From an uncultured Clostridia bacterium (GTDB taxonomy: Bacteria > Bacillota > Clostridia > Peptostreptococcales > Anaerovoracaceae): a stretch of 43,635 nucleotides of DNA. The DNA is taken from NCBI GenBank assembly GCA_934234035.1, contig CAKQHH010000014.1, positions 1 through 43,635 of the forward strand, given 5' to 3'. Positions 25,075 through 33,490 of the stretch are shown piece by piece. A program made the position numbers and the translations under genes. The stretch's first letter is position 1. Every line of letters begins with the position of its first letter. The notes beneath the pieces are model-generated. The model searched no databases, was not told the origin of the DNA, and saw only the letters and a program-made list of their open reading frames with translations.

Positions 25075-26415
25075 CTTCCATTCTTCTGCCGCCGACAACA
25101 ACACCTCCCGGCGATTCTCCAGGTCCCCTTCCAGCACCCGGTCCAGGATTTCATCCAGTACCCGGCCCACCTCCGGTCCCCGGGGCACCCCCAGTTCCAA
25201 CACATCCCGGCCGTCGATGGCCAGGTCCTTCCGCTTCAGCACCCCTTCTTTTTCCACCACAATCTGCACCAGCTCCCGGAACGCATCGATGGCCGCCGCC
25301 CGCTCTTCTCGCACGTGCTCTGCCTGGGACAGCACATCCCCGCGCTCCAGATCAATCAGCCGCATCAGCTGCTCTTCCCCCAGCTGATTCAGCCGCCGAC
25401 GAACGTACTTTTCCGTGCGGTTAAAAACATATCCATGAGATGCCACCAGTTCCGTCACGTCCTTTACCGTTTTCCGATCGTAGCGAAGCCGCTTTAGAAT
25501 CGCCTCCGCCATCTCCGCGGACACCTGCTCGTGACCGTAGAAATGGCCCCTATTTTCTTTTACCACAAAACACCTCGGCTTCCCGATATCGTGGAACAGC
25601 GCCGCCAAGCGCATCACCGGTTCCGGCGGCACATTGCCCACCACATGGAGGATGTGCTCATATACATCGTAGCAGTGGAACGGGTTTTGCTGGTTGAAAT
25701 CGAAGGTCTCCCGAAGCTCCGGAATCACCTCGGCGAAAACATCCCGGTATTCCCGAAGCACCGGAAGGGGATTCCGCGCGATCATCGTTTTCTCTATTTC
25801 CACTCGAATGCGCTCCGGCGAAATCTGTCGAAGCAGGTGTTTTTTCTCGTGAATGGCCCGGCCGGTATTCGACTCAATCTCGTATCCCAGCTGCGCCGCA
25901 AAACGCACGCCTCGGAGAATCCGAAGGGCATCCTCTTCGAAGCGCTGCACCGGATCGCCCACGGCGCAAATCTGCCGCCGGGCAAAATCTTCTTCGTACC
26001 CCGGCACGCCCCGCAGGTTTCCATCCAGGTCCATGGCCACCGCATTGATCCGAAAATCCCGGCGCTCCAAATCCTGTTCCAGAGAGCGGGTGAAGGTGAC
26101 CGCATCCGGCCGCCGATGATCCGTATATTCCCCATCCACCCGGTAGGTGGTGACCTCGTAGGCTTTGTGGTCTACAATCACCCCGATGGTTCCGTGCGCC
26201 TTCCCGATTTCCAGCGTCCCAAAATCCCGGAACACCGCTTCCGTCTCTTCCGGCAGCGCATTGGTGGTAATGTCGTAATCCCCCGGCTGCCGCCCCAGAA
26301 TCAGGTCCCGCACCGCGCCCCCCACCAGGTACGCTTCGTATCCCGACGCCTGAAGCCGCTCCATAATGAACCGGGCCGCCGCCGGAATTTGCTCCTTATA
26401 AGTCATCAAATTCAT
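25054..26415 (-). CDS. cca: CCA tRNA nucleotidyltransferase with HD domain
   Basis: A 453-residue class II polymerase that builds or repairs the 3'-CCA end of tRNAs using CTP and ATP. Motifs: YLVGGAVRDLILGRQPGDYDITT (about 29-51, with the DxD metal ligands), RRDFRINAVAMD (118-129), EEDALRILRGVRFAAQLGYEI (about 159-179). An HD phosphohydrolase-like domain follows (ALFHDIGKP, about 270-278). The start may be ATG at 26415 or the second ATG at 26406; AAAGGA upstream fits the second somewhat better. Either start lies inside the 3' end of the preceding small membrane-protein gene, so translation is coupled. The end is embedded in the shared terminator with the MATE gene. Confidence 0.94.
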   Translation of the reverse strand: MNLMTYKEQIPAAARFIMERLQASGYEAYLVGGAVRDLILGRQPGDYDITTNALPEETEAVFRDFGTLEIGKAHGTIGVIVDHKAYEVTTYRVDGEYTDHRRPDAVTFTRSLEQDLERRDFRINAVAMDLDGNLRGVPGYEEDFARRQICAVGDPVQRFEEDALRILRGVRFAAQLGYEIESNTGRAIHEKKHLLRQISPERIRVEIEKTMIARNPLPVLREYRDVFAEVIPELRETFDFNQQNPFHCYDVYEHILHVVGNVPPEPVMRLAALFHDIGKPRCFVVKENRGHFYGHEQVSAEMAEAILKRLRYDRKTVKDVTELVASHGYVFNRTEKYVRRRLNQLGEEQLMRLIDLERGDVLSQAEHVREERAAAIDAFRELVQIVVEKEGVLKRKDLAIDGRDVLELGVPRGPEVGRVLDEILDRVLEGDLENRREVLLSAAEEWKKSGRIG

Positions 26416-26632
26416 CGTCCTTTAATTCCTCACCAAAAAAATTTGTCCGATAACATTCGTCATATCGCTGCGCGTACATCGGATCGATTTTGCAATAATA
26501 CTCGAAGGCATTGTACGGCTCCGGCTTCCGGTTCCGTTCCTCCAGCTTCTTCACGTTGACCCATTTCCCGTCGATGCACTCAATATTCGAGGCCCAGCAG
26601 ACGAAACACACAATCAATATTGCAAGCAGCAT
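26396..26632 (-). CDS. Small membrane protein of unknown function
   Basis: A 78-residue protein: one N-terminal membrane helix (LLAILIVCFVCWASN) followed by a charged tail with EERNRKPEPYNAFEYYCKIDPMYAQ-type composition, ending in the acidic DDEFDDL. I do not recognise a family. I chose the ATG at 26632 because GAAAGGAG lies 8 nt upstream; the open frame runs further to 26665 without a ribosome site. Its stop overlaps the cca start, which suggests co-transcription, though a link to tRNA maturation need not follow. Confidence 0.7.
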   Translation of the reverse strand: MLLAILIVCFVCWASNIECIDGKWVNVKKLEERNRKPEPYNAFEYYCKIDPMYAQRYDECYRTNFFGEELKDDEFDDL

Positions 26633-26771
26633 GTTCTCACTCCTTTCACGACCCAAGACTTTCACGGTCCAAAATCTCCGTCTTTACAGGTATTCTACCC
26701 CCTTTCCCCGTCGCTGGGAAGCACATCTTCTGTTCCACGGCCGCAATGAGAGCTTTCTTTACCAATTCGTC

Positions 26772-27070
26772 GCGAATGTGAAGTTGAGGTGAAACGTTAT
26801 GCATTTCCGTCCTTTTCCTGTCAAATTGCGACAACAATCTCTCAAAAATTCAACTCACGGTAAAAATAAGTTCGCCCCGGTCCACACGTCCGGCCTTCTC
26901 AATGTGATCATCTTGTGAAAAGTTGTGCATTTTCCCGATGCAAAAGCCAGTTTGCACAACATCGCTCCCCGGATTTTTCCCGGCTCCCATTCCCAAAGCC
27001 GGCGATGTTGTGCAAAATGGCTCTTTTACCCCACATATGCATAACACTTCACACCAACTTCACATTCCGC
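26772..27070. mobile_element. MITE-like element with terminal inverted repeats, copy A
   Basis: A 299-bp element whose ends are imperfect inverted repeats of about 35 bp: GAATGTGAAGTTG near each tip and GTTATGCAT further in. A second, nested inverted repeat with arms of about 48 bp spans 26917-27050 (inner tip TTTGCACAACATCG against CGATGTTGTGCAAA). A near-identical direct copy is at 28084-28381. No coding sequence with good support is inside. It begins 13 bp past the stop of the nuclease gene. No clear target-site duplication was found. Confidence 0.8.
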
Positions 27071-27082
27071 TTTTCTAAACCT

Positions 27083-27985
27083 TCAGGCTGCCTTCTGCCA
27101 CAACTTCCTCTGGGAAAGAAGAAATTCCCTTGCGTCGACCCCGATCCCATCCGTCACACAATCCGCATAGAAATAGCACCGACAAAGTTCCTGCATAACG
27201 CCCATATCGATACCTCCATCCGGCTTCTCATACGACGCAATCAAATTAGACCCTATCACAAATCCAATCTTTGCATATTCTTCGGTTTTCTCGCAGAAGC
27301 GTTCCCGATATCTCCGAGAATAATCCCGATGGAACCACATTCCCAAATGCTCCCAGACGTACACCCGCATCGTCTTCGGATGCAGAATCAAGAAATCCGG
27401 AACGAGGATCCGATTTCCTATCTTAATTGGGAACTCGTAAACAACCACCAACCCCATTGCCGTAAACAAATCGTACAGCATCGCCTCTGCCCGGCTTCGA
27501 ACCTTCGTACCGTCCCGAGTTTCCACCGTCAGTTCCTCCGGTTTGTACGGGGAATGTGCCTTCTTTATTTTCTCCATTTGCCTTTTCCACCGAGCCGGAA
27601 ACGATCGGTCCCGGAATTGCGCCTCCAAATCCTCCGGTACATAAGTGCTCGGCATCGCCCGCCGCACGTTTTCCGCATTCAGCACATGAAACGTCGCCTT
27701 CAGATTATCCAGCAAACTGATATTCTCATCAATCAACTCCAGCATCTTCTCACACAGATGCAGCTCCTGAATTTTCCGCACCAAAGGGAAATCCCGCTTC
27801 CCCAGATACCGCTTCGGCTCCCCCTTTTTCCAACACGAAAAATACTTCCGCCCTCGGCTATGGCTAATCTTCAAACGGTACTCCGACATATCCTTCACCC
27901 GCTCCCGCCGTCGGCTGTACACGGTCCGCATCTGCTTTTGTCGCTCCAGTTCTCGCTCGATAAGCCACTTCGTAATAAATTCCAC
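27083..27985 (-). CDS. Putative PD-(D/E)XK-like nuclease family protein (paralogue)
   Basis: A 300-residue protein, paralogous to the one at 287-1237. A basic, helical N-terminus (many Arg/Lys, about 1-75) is followed by a mixed region and the nuclease-like core: Glu167 in RSRAEAMLYDLF, Asp197 in VPDFLILHP and Glu212 in YVWEHLGMW. The usual final Lys of the motif is absent (E-H-L). Downstream, IGFVIGSNLIASYEKPDGGID is shared almost unchanged with the paralogue. The start is GTG at 27985, preceded by AAAGGAGGTG. The gene lies exactly between two direct copies of the 299-bp inverted-repeat element. A DNA-cleaving role is suggested, not shown; the metal-binding core may be degenerate. Confidence 0.6.
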   Translation of the reverse strand: MEFITKWLIERELERQKQMRTVYSRRRERVKDMSEYRLKISHSRGRKYFSCWKKGEPKRYLGKRDFPLVRKIQELHLCEKMLELIDENISLLDNLKATFHVLNAENVRRAMPSTYVPEDLEAQFRDRSFPARWKRQMEKIKKAHSPYKPEELTVETRDGTKVRSRAEAMLYDLFTAMGLVVVYEFPIKIGNRILVPDFLILHPKTMRVYVWEHLGMWFHRDYSRRYRERFCEKTEEYAKIGFVIGSNLIASYEKPDGGIDMGVMQELCRCYFYADCVTDGIGVDAREFLLSQRKLWQKAA

Positions 27986-28007
27986 TCGCTCACCTCCTTT
28001 GCCCCCA

Positions 28008-28039
28008 TTATCTCACAAAAAAAATTCCCCTTCAGTACA
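28008..28039 (-). promoter_or_regulatory. Conserved block upstream of nuclease gene, copy 2
   Basis: Matches the block at 1287-1319 with about two mismatches and sits 23 bp upstream of the GTG start, between the gene and copy B of the 299-bp element. GAGATAAT may be a -10 box. Sequence outside the block differs between the two loci, so the conservation is local. Confidence 0.5.
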
Positions 28040-28083
28040 CATTTTCCGGCTATGGCAGTAAGCCCTCCCATGCCTTCTAAAGT

Positions 28084-28381
28084 GCGAATGTGAAGTTGAG
28101 GTGAAACGTTATGCATTTCCGTCCTTTTCCAGCCAAATTGCGACAACAATCTCCCAAAAATTCAACTCACGGTAAAAACAAGTTCGCCTCGGCACGCACG
28201 TCCGGCTCTCCCACTGTGATCATCTTATGAAAAGTTATGCATTTTCCCGGTGCGGAAGCCATTTTGCGCAACATCCCTCTCGGATTTTTCCCGGATTCCA
28301 TTCCCAAAGCCGGCGATGTTGTGCAAAATGGCTCTTTTACCCCACATATGCATAACACTTCACACCAACTTCACATTCCGC
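28084..28381. mobile_element. MITE-like element with terminal inverted repeats, copy B
   Basis: A 298-bp direct copy of the element at 26772-27070, with scattered substitutions and the same outer ends and nested palindrome. The last ~90 bp are almost identical in both copies. The outer left end reads GCGAATGTGAAGTTGAGG; the right end is its imperfect complement. It lies upstream of the nuclease gene and downstream of the alcohol dehydrogenase terminators. Two copies so close together suggest insertion twice, or carriage of the nuclease gene as a unit. Confidence 0.8.
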
Positions 28382-28458
28382 ATCGCCGACCCCTTCGCCA
28401 CGCATCAACGGAACCCCGCATCTAACGCGGAGTTCGCGGGGTTTTCCTTATACAAAGA

Positions 28459-28483
28459 GAGTGATTCGCCCCGCGAATCACTC
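28459..28483 (-). terminator. Probable terminator after alcohol dehydrogenase
   Basis: Arms GAGTGATTCGC/GCGAATCACTC around a 3-nt loop lie 22 bp past the gene's stop, followed on the minus strand by TCTTTGTAT. A second hairpin with AACCCCGC/GCGGGGTT arms follows at about 28412-28443. The T tracts are short, so efficiency is uncertain. Confidence 0.6.
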
Positions 28484-28504
28484 CTCTCTCTTCTCTTTTC
28501 CTTT

Positions 28505-29677
28505 TTAGAAACATTCCTTATAAATCTCATAGATCTCATCCTGCTTGATTTCCCGGAAGGCGCCGCCGGCGGTGTAGCAGGAATCGGCGATTTCCCGAAG
28601 ATCTGTGCTTTCGTCCACGCCCAGCTCCCGCAGGGTTCCCGGAAGTCCGCACTCCCGGATGAAATCCTCCAGCGCCTGAATGCCTGCCAGCGCCAGTTTC
28701 TCTTCATCGACATAGTCTGCCGGATTCAGACCCCATACGTTCGTCGCAAAACGGATGAACTTGCCCAGGCCGTTCCGGAAAATATGGCGGTAGTAGGTCG
28801 GGTGCAGCACCGCGAGTCCTTCGCCATGGTTGCAGTCCGTGTAGGCACTCAGCTGGTGCTCCATGTTGTGCACCTCGAAGTCCTTGGTTTTGCCCATCTT
28901 GATAATCCGGTTTTCCGCCATGGAAGCCGCCCACATGATGTTGCTTCGCGCATCGTAGTCCTCCGGATTCTGAAGGGCTTTGCGGAGATCCCGGATGACG
29001 CCCTTCATCAGGGCCTCGGAAATATCATCAGATACGTTGTCCTCAATCGGGAAACTGAAATAGGTTTCCATGATATGGGACAGGATGTCGAAGGTACCTG
29101 CCCGCAGCTGCCGCAGCGGCATGGAGTAGGTGTATGTCGGATCCATCAGGGCGAAATCCGCATTCATCCGCGGATAGTCCCGGTCGGTCTTGATGTGTTT
29201 TTCCGTGTTGGTCAGCACGGCGGAGCCGTTTACCTCGCTGCCGGTAGCCGGCATAGTTACGATCATGCCCAGCGGCAGCGGATCGAAATTCAGATTCCCC
29301 GGCTTTTCCCAGAACTCTTCCCATACGTCGCCGTCGTACGGAACGGCGATGGAAATGGATTTGCAGCAGTCCATTACGCTGCCGCCGCCCACGGCCAGAA
29401 TCCAGGTAACGCCCTGTTCTTTTGCCAGGCGGGCGCCCTCCTGCATTTTCTCCAGGGTCGGGTTGGACATGATGCCGCTGAACTCCACGATTTCCACACC
29501 GGCATCCTTCAGGATTCCGGTGACCTCATCGTACACGCCGTTCTTTTTGACAGAGCCGCCGCCGTATCCCAGCAGCACCTTACCGCCGTAGCCAGCGGCC
29601 AGCGCCGGCAGCTTCTCTGCCACCACGCCTTTTCCAAAATATACCTTCGTCCGATTTTCAAACTCAAAATTATTCAT
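28505..29677 (-). CDS. Iron-containing alcohol dehydrogenase (butanol dehydrogenase type)
   Basis: A 390-residue group III alcohol dehydrogenase, probably NAD(P)H-dependent, interconverting aldehydes and primary alcohols in fermentation. The N-terminal FENRTKVYFGKG start, the dinucleotide-binding AVGGGSVMDCCKSIS and the MPATGSEVNGSAVLTN segment match the BDH/YugJ branch. Metal ligands lie in FDILSHIMETYF (Asp and His), in VHNMEHQLSA, and in DCNHGEGLAVLHP. I chose the ATG at 29677 (MNNFEFENRT), preceded by AGAGGGAAGAACG; the frame is open to 29722 but without support. It stands alone between two terminators, so it is monocistronic. A link to the AOR enzymes through aldehyde metabolism is possible but only inferred. 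Confidence 0.92.
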   Translation of the reverse strand: MNNFEFENRTKVYFGKGVVAEKLPALAAGYGGKVLLGYGGGSVKKNGVYDEVTGILKDAGVEIVEFSGIMSNPTLEKMQEGARLAKEQGVTWILAVGGGSVMDCCKSISIAVPYDGDVWEEFWEKPGNLNFDPLPLGMIVTMPATGSEVNGSAVLTNTEKHIKTDRDYPRMNADFALMDPTYTYSMPLRQLRAGTFDILSHIMETYFSFPIEDNVSDDISEALMKGVIRDLRKALQNPEDYDARSNIMWAASMAENRIIKMGKTKDFEVHNMEHQLSAYTDCNHGEGLAVLHPTYYRHIFRNGLGKFIRFATNVWGLNPADYVDEEKLALAGIQALEDFIRECGLPGTLRELGVDESTDLREIADSCYTAGGAFREIKQDEIYEIYKECF

Positions 29678-29740
29678 CGTTCTTCCCTCTGCTAATGATC
29701 TTCTTAAAGAATTGCATTTCATGCCCCTTCATCTTACAAC

Positions 29741-29785
29741 AAAAAAGTCTTTTTCCGCAAGCCTGTTGCGGAAAAAGACTTTTTT
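29741..29785. terminator. Strong bidirectional terminator after lon
   Basis: Perfect 20-bp arms starting AAAAAAGTCTTTTTCCGCAA surround a 5-nt loop. The stem itself ends in A/T runs, so it works on either strand. It is 13 bp past the lon stop and about 64 bp upstream of the alcohol dehydrogenase start. Confidence 0.92.
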
Positions 29786-29797
29786 GCATAATGACTT

Positions 29798-32080
29798 CTA
29801 CTTCAGTCCGGTGAGTTCCAACACTTCCTCCACCCGGCTTACCGGCAGGATTTCCAGCTTCTCCCGAACTTCCTCTGCCACATCCTTCAGATCCTCTTCG
29901 TTCTCCTTTGGAATGAGTACCTTGCGGATGCCGGCCCGCTGCGCCGCCATGAGCTTTTCCGGCAGCCCGCCGATCGGCGTCACCGCACCCCGCAGGGACA
30001 CCTCGCCGGTCATGGCGATTTCCGGAGATACCGGCCGGTTCTCCACCAGGGAGGTCAACGCTGTGGTCAGGGTAATTCCCGCGGACGGACCGTCCTTCGG
30101 CACTGCGCCTTCCGGCACGTGGATGTGAATGTCGTTCTCTTCGAAAACCGCCACCTTGTCCGGGTGCATGGATTTCACCAGGCTCACCGCAATCTGAGCG
30201 GACTCCTTCATCACATCTCCCAGCTGTCCGGTGAGGATCAGCTTGCCGCTGCCCTTTGTGAACAGGGTTTCCACAAAAAGAATTTCGCCTCCGGCCCGGG
30301 TCCACGCCAGTCCGGTCACGATGCCCGGCTGTTTTTTCTCCAAAATCCGGTCGTGACTGATCGGACGCATATCCAGATATTCTCGGAGATCCTCCTTCCG
30401 GACCTTCACCTTCGCCGGTTCGTCCCCTGCTTCCTTCACCATTTTCACTGCCGCCACTCGGCACAGGGTATCCAGTCGCTTCTTCAGGCCCCGAACGCCG
30501 GCCTCCGCCGTGTAATCCGAAATGATGGTCTCCAGCACGTCATCTGAAATCTCCAGATTCTCCTCCCGGATTCCCATGGATTCCATGGCTTTCGGCAAAA
30601 GGTGCCGCCGAGCAATCTGGAATTTCTCCGTGGCCGTGTAACCGGAAAACTGAATCACTTCCATCCGGTTCAGCAGCGGTTCCGGAATGGTATCCGTGGA
30701 ATTGGCCGTGCAGATGAAGAACACGTCCGACAGGTCGTACGGCACGTTCATGTAGTGATCGGTAAACGTGCTGTTCTGCTCCGGATCCAGAACTTCCAAC
30801 AAAGCGCTGGCCGGGTCGCCGTTATAGGACGCGGACAGCTTGTCCACTTCGTCCAGCACCATCACCGGATTGGACACGCCGCTCTTGTGAATGCCGTTCA
30901 TAATCCGGCCGGCCATGGCGCCGATATAGGTCCGCCGGTGGCCCCGAATATCCGCCTCATCCCGAACGCCGCCCAGGCTGACCCGCACGTATTCCCGCTT
31001 CAGCGCGCGCGCAATGCTGCGGCCGATACTGGTTTTGCCCGTGCCCGGTGCGCCTACAAAAAGAAGGATGGAGCCGGTCTGCTTTTTCTGGAGCTCCATC
31101 ACCGCGATCTGCTGAATAATCCGGTGTTTCACCTTATCCAGTCCGAAGTGGTCTTCTTCCAGCACGCTCTCCGCCTCGTCCAGGTCGATGTGCTCCGGCT
31201 CTGCCTTGCCCCATTTCAGTGTGGTGACAAAATCCAGATAGTCATAAAGCATGCCGGATTCCGGGCTGTTCTGGCCCTCCTGTTTCAGTCGGTTCAGCAC
31301 CTTCTTCGCTTCCTTCTCCGCCTCCGGATTCATGCCCGCCTCTTCGATTTTCTTCTCGAATTTGCGAACGTCGGAAACGCTTTCCGGATCCATTTCATCC
31401 AACTCCCGCTGCAGAAATTCCATCTGCCGCTGAATGGCCTGTTTTCGGTACGCCTTCTCATTCTCATTTTCCTGAGCGCTTTCGGCTTCCCCGGTGAGCT
31501 TCGCCATCTCCAGGTATTCGTAAACCATGGACTCCATGATTTCCATTCTTTTTACCGGACTGCTCTCCAGCAGCACCCGGTACTTCTCCTCCGGCGTATT
31601 GCTCATCCAGATGGACAGGGCGGAAGCGATTTCTCCCACGCTCTCCATGTTCTTCAAGTAGCTTTTGGCCATGACACCCCACGGCACAGTGCTCAGAAAC
31701 TCGTAAAGCTTCTGCTTCATGCGGTTCACCCTAGGCTGCTCAATTTCGGGATTCATCTCCTCCTCGTCCGGAATCCGGCTGATGCTGAGCTCCGCATGGA
31801 AGGCGCCCTTTCCGTTAATGGCATCCAGGCTCACCCGGTCCGTGGTCTCCACGATGCAGTAGCCGTTCTTGCTCACGTCGGTGACGGTGCCGCCCACGCC
31901 CACGGGGTAGAACCCCTCTTCCGTCAGCTCCTTCCAGCTGTCCTCTTCCCGGGAAAGCAGGAGAATTACCCGTTCTCCCACTTGCGGCAATTGGCCGGTC
32001 ACCATCCGGTACCGGTCGCTGATAATGTATACTTTTCCGTTTGGAATTATGATTCGATTATATATCGGTACTAGTGTCAT
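29798..32080 (-). CDS. lon: ATP-dependent protease Lon (LonA type)
   Basis: A 760-residue cytoplasmic protease that degrades misfolded and regulatory proteins. Order: N-terminal LON substrate domain (about 1-190), coiled middle region, AAA+ ATPase with Walker A GAPGTGKTS (about 344-352) and Walker B VMVLDEVDK, and a C-terminal Ser-Lys protease domain with KDGPSAGITL (catalytic Ser) and the Lys in the region PEKLMAAQRAGIRKVLIPKEN. Length is typical, and all catalytic elements are visible. ATG at 32080 is preceded by GGGGTG. It follows rlmH by about 58 bp in the same direction. No CtsR- or HrcA-type heat-shock operator was recognised upstream. Confidence 0.96.
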   Translation of the reverse strand: MTLVPIYNRIIIPNGKVYIISDRYRMVTGQLPQVGERVILLLSREEDSWKELTEEGFYPVGVGGTVTDVSKNGYCIVETTDRVSLDAINGKGAFHAELSISRIPDEEEMNPEIEQPRVNRMKQKLYEFLSTVPWGVMAKSYLKNMESVGEIASALSIWMSNTPEEKYRVLLESSPVKRMEIMESMVYEYLEMAKLTGEAESAQENENEKAYRKQAIQRQMEFLQRELDEMDPESVSDVRKFEKKIEEAGMNPEAEKEAKKVLNRLKQEGQNSPESGMLYDYLDFVTTLKWGKAEPEHIDLDEAESVLEEDHFGLDKVKHRIIQQIAVMELQKKQTGSILLFVGAPGTGKTSIGRSIARALKREYVRVSLGGVRDEADIRGHRRTYIGAMAGRIMNGIHKSGVSNPVMVLDEVDKLSASYNGDPASALLEVLDPEQNSTFTDHYMNVPYDLSDVFFICTANSTDTIPEPLLNRMEVIQFSGYTATEKFQIARRHLLPKAMESMGIREENLEISDDVLETIISDYTAEAGVRGLKKRLDTLCRVAAVKMVKEAGDEPAKVKVRKEDLREYLDMRPISHDRILEKKQPGIVTGLAWTRAGGEILFVETLFTKGSGKLILTGQLGDVMKESAQIAVSLVKSMHPDKVAVFEENDIHIHVPEGAVPKDGPSAGITLTTALTSLVENRPVSPEIAMTGEVSLRGAVTPIGGLPEKLMAAQRAGIRKVLIPKENEEDLKDVAEEVREKLEILPVSRVEEVLELTGLK

Positions 32081-32138
32081 CTCTCTTCACCCCTCTTACG
32101 TATTGGTTTGCGGCGCGCCTGCATCCGCGGGAATGTCC

Positions 32139-32618
32139 CTACTTATGATAGGTCTCGTTATTGGCGATTTTGAAGCTGCGGTAGATCTGCTCCAGCAGCA
32201 GCACCCGGGCCATCTGGTGGGGGAATGTCATGCGGCTGAAGGAAAGTCCGAAGTCCGCCCGCTTCTTAACCGCCGGGGACAGTCCCAGACTGCCGCCGAT
32301 GATGAAATCCACGGTGGACCGGCCGCTGTCGAAGGTTTTTGTGAGGTGCCGGGACAGTTCCACGGAGTCCAGCATCTTCCCCTCTACTTCCATGGCAATC
32401 ACGTAATCCGACTCCCCGATTTTGGACAGGATGGTCTCCCCTTCCTTCTCCATCACCTGGATCTCGTCCGCCGGCGATGCGTTCTTTGGGAGCTTCGATT
32501 CCTTCAGCTCCACAATCTGAATCCGAGCGTACCCGCCGATTCGCTTGGTGTACTCCGCCACCGCCGCCTGCCAATATTTTTCCTTTAACTTTCCGATGCA
32601 AATAATGTTGATGTTCAT
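32139..32618 (-). CDS. rlmH: 23S rRNA (pseudouridine1915-N3)-methyltransferase RlmH
   Basis: A 159-residue SPOUT-class enzyme that methylates pseudouridine 1915 in helix 69 of 23S rRNA using S-adenosylmethionine. Diagnostic segments: N-terminal NIICIGKLKEKYW, the SAM-site FIIGGSLGLS (about 105-114), and the C-terminal SRMTFPHQMARVLLLEQIYR followed by the family tail ETYHK. The length is exactly as expected. The ATG follows AGGAAGAAA. It is 12 bp after the metallo-hydrolase gene, matching the common Firmicute order walJ/yycJ then rlmH. Confidence 0.96.
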   Translation of the reverse strand: MNINIICIGKLKEKYWQAAVAEYTKRIGGYARIQIVELKESKLPKNASPADEIQVMEKEGETILSKIGESDYVIAMEVEGKMLDSVELSRHLTKTFDSGRSTVDFIIGGSLGLSPAVKKRADFGLSFSRMTFPHQMARVLLLEQIYRSFKIANNETYHK

Positions 32619-32630
32619 TTTCTTCCTATC

Positions 32631-33473
32631 CTAGAATCCGATCAGCGGTCCGGCTGCGCTCTTGGCCGCCACCTCCATGCGGAAATTCACGTTCTTGTGG
32701 TAATCGTTCTGATCCAGCACATCCCGCACCGTCAGCGCCGCGTTGAAAGGCGTGTTGTTGGTGGTACTGAGATGGGCTAAAAGAATTTTCGGCAGCGCCA
32801 GCTTCCCGTCCTCACAAGGGTGTCCGGTAAGGCTCAGGGACGGCCGGTCTTCCAGCATGCGGGTCAGGGCTTCGCCGCAAGCCACGTTGGAAAGATGGCC
32901 TTGGTCGCTGAGAATTCTTCTTTTTACCGGATACGGGTAGGGACCCATTTCCAGCATGGACACCTCGTGGTTGGCTTCCATCACCAGCACGTCGGAGGTG
33001 CGGATTTCCTCGTAGATCTCATCGGTGACGGTGCCCGTGTCCGTCACCACCGTGATTTTTGTGTTGTCCTTCCGGAAGGAGAAGCCCAGCGGCTCGCAAG
33101 CATCGTGGGAAAGGGCAAAACCCTTGATCTGAATGTCTCCGATTCGGGTCTCATCCTGAGCGGAAAAATACCGCAGCCGGTCCTCCGGCACGTACTGGAA
33201 CTTGTCGCAGTTGTGGGCGGTGCCCCGGGAGGCGATGACATCCGCGTTCTCGCAGATGCGGGACATCATGCGGATGCTCTTCACGTGGTCCACGTGCTCG
33301 TGGGTCACCAGAATTCCGGAGACAGCGTCCTCGGAAATGTTAGCGTCCGCCAAAGCCGCGCGGATGTTTTTGCCGCTGAGGCCCACGTCCAGAAGCAGGT
33401 GGGTGGTGCCGTCGGTGATTAAATAGGAATTGCCGGAGCTGCTGCTCCCGATTGACTGTATTGCTAAATTCAT
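32631..33473 (-). CDS. MBL-fold metallo-hydrolase, YycJ/WalJ family
   Basis: About 280 residues. Metallo-beta-lactamase fold with the metal motif THEHVDH (about 56-62), downstream SHDACEPLGF, DTGTVTD and the late GHLSN and LAHLS His residues. The N-terminal SIGSSSSGNSYLI is typical of YycJ/WalJ, linked to cell-wall regulation or DNA metabolism in Firmicutes, where the enzymatic role is probably a 5'-exonuclease (family knowledge). I chose the ATG at 33473, preceded by AGGA; the open frame to 33566 would overlap addB deeply. It starts 17 bp after the addB stop and is followed by rlmH. Confidence 0.9.
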   Translation of the reverse strand: MNLAIQSIGSSSSGNSYLITDGTTHLLLDVGLSGKNIRAALADANISEDAVSGILVTHEHVDHVKSIRMMSRICENADVIASRGTAHNCDKFQYVPEDRLRYFSAQDETRIGDIQIKGFALSHDACEPLGFSFRKDNTKITVVTDTGTVTDEIYEEIRTSDVLVMEANHEVSMLEMGPYPYPVKRRILSDQGHLSNVACGEALTRMLEDRPSLSLTGHPCEDGKLALPKILLAHLSTTNNTPFNAALTVRDVLDQNDYHKNVNFRMEVAAKSAAGPLIGF

Positions 33474-33490
33474 GGATTCCTGCCTATGTT

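Noticed and set aside
26646..28358. Small frames inside both copies of the 299-bp element
   Set aside because: They lie in inverted-repeat DNA, diverge between copies by frame and end, and have no ribosome sites.
28250..29695. Plus-strand frame through the 299-bp element and the alcohol dehydrogenase
   Set aside because: Antisense to a well-supported dehydrogenase and crossing a palindromic element.
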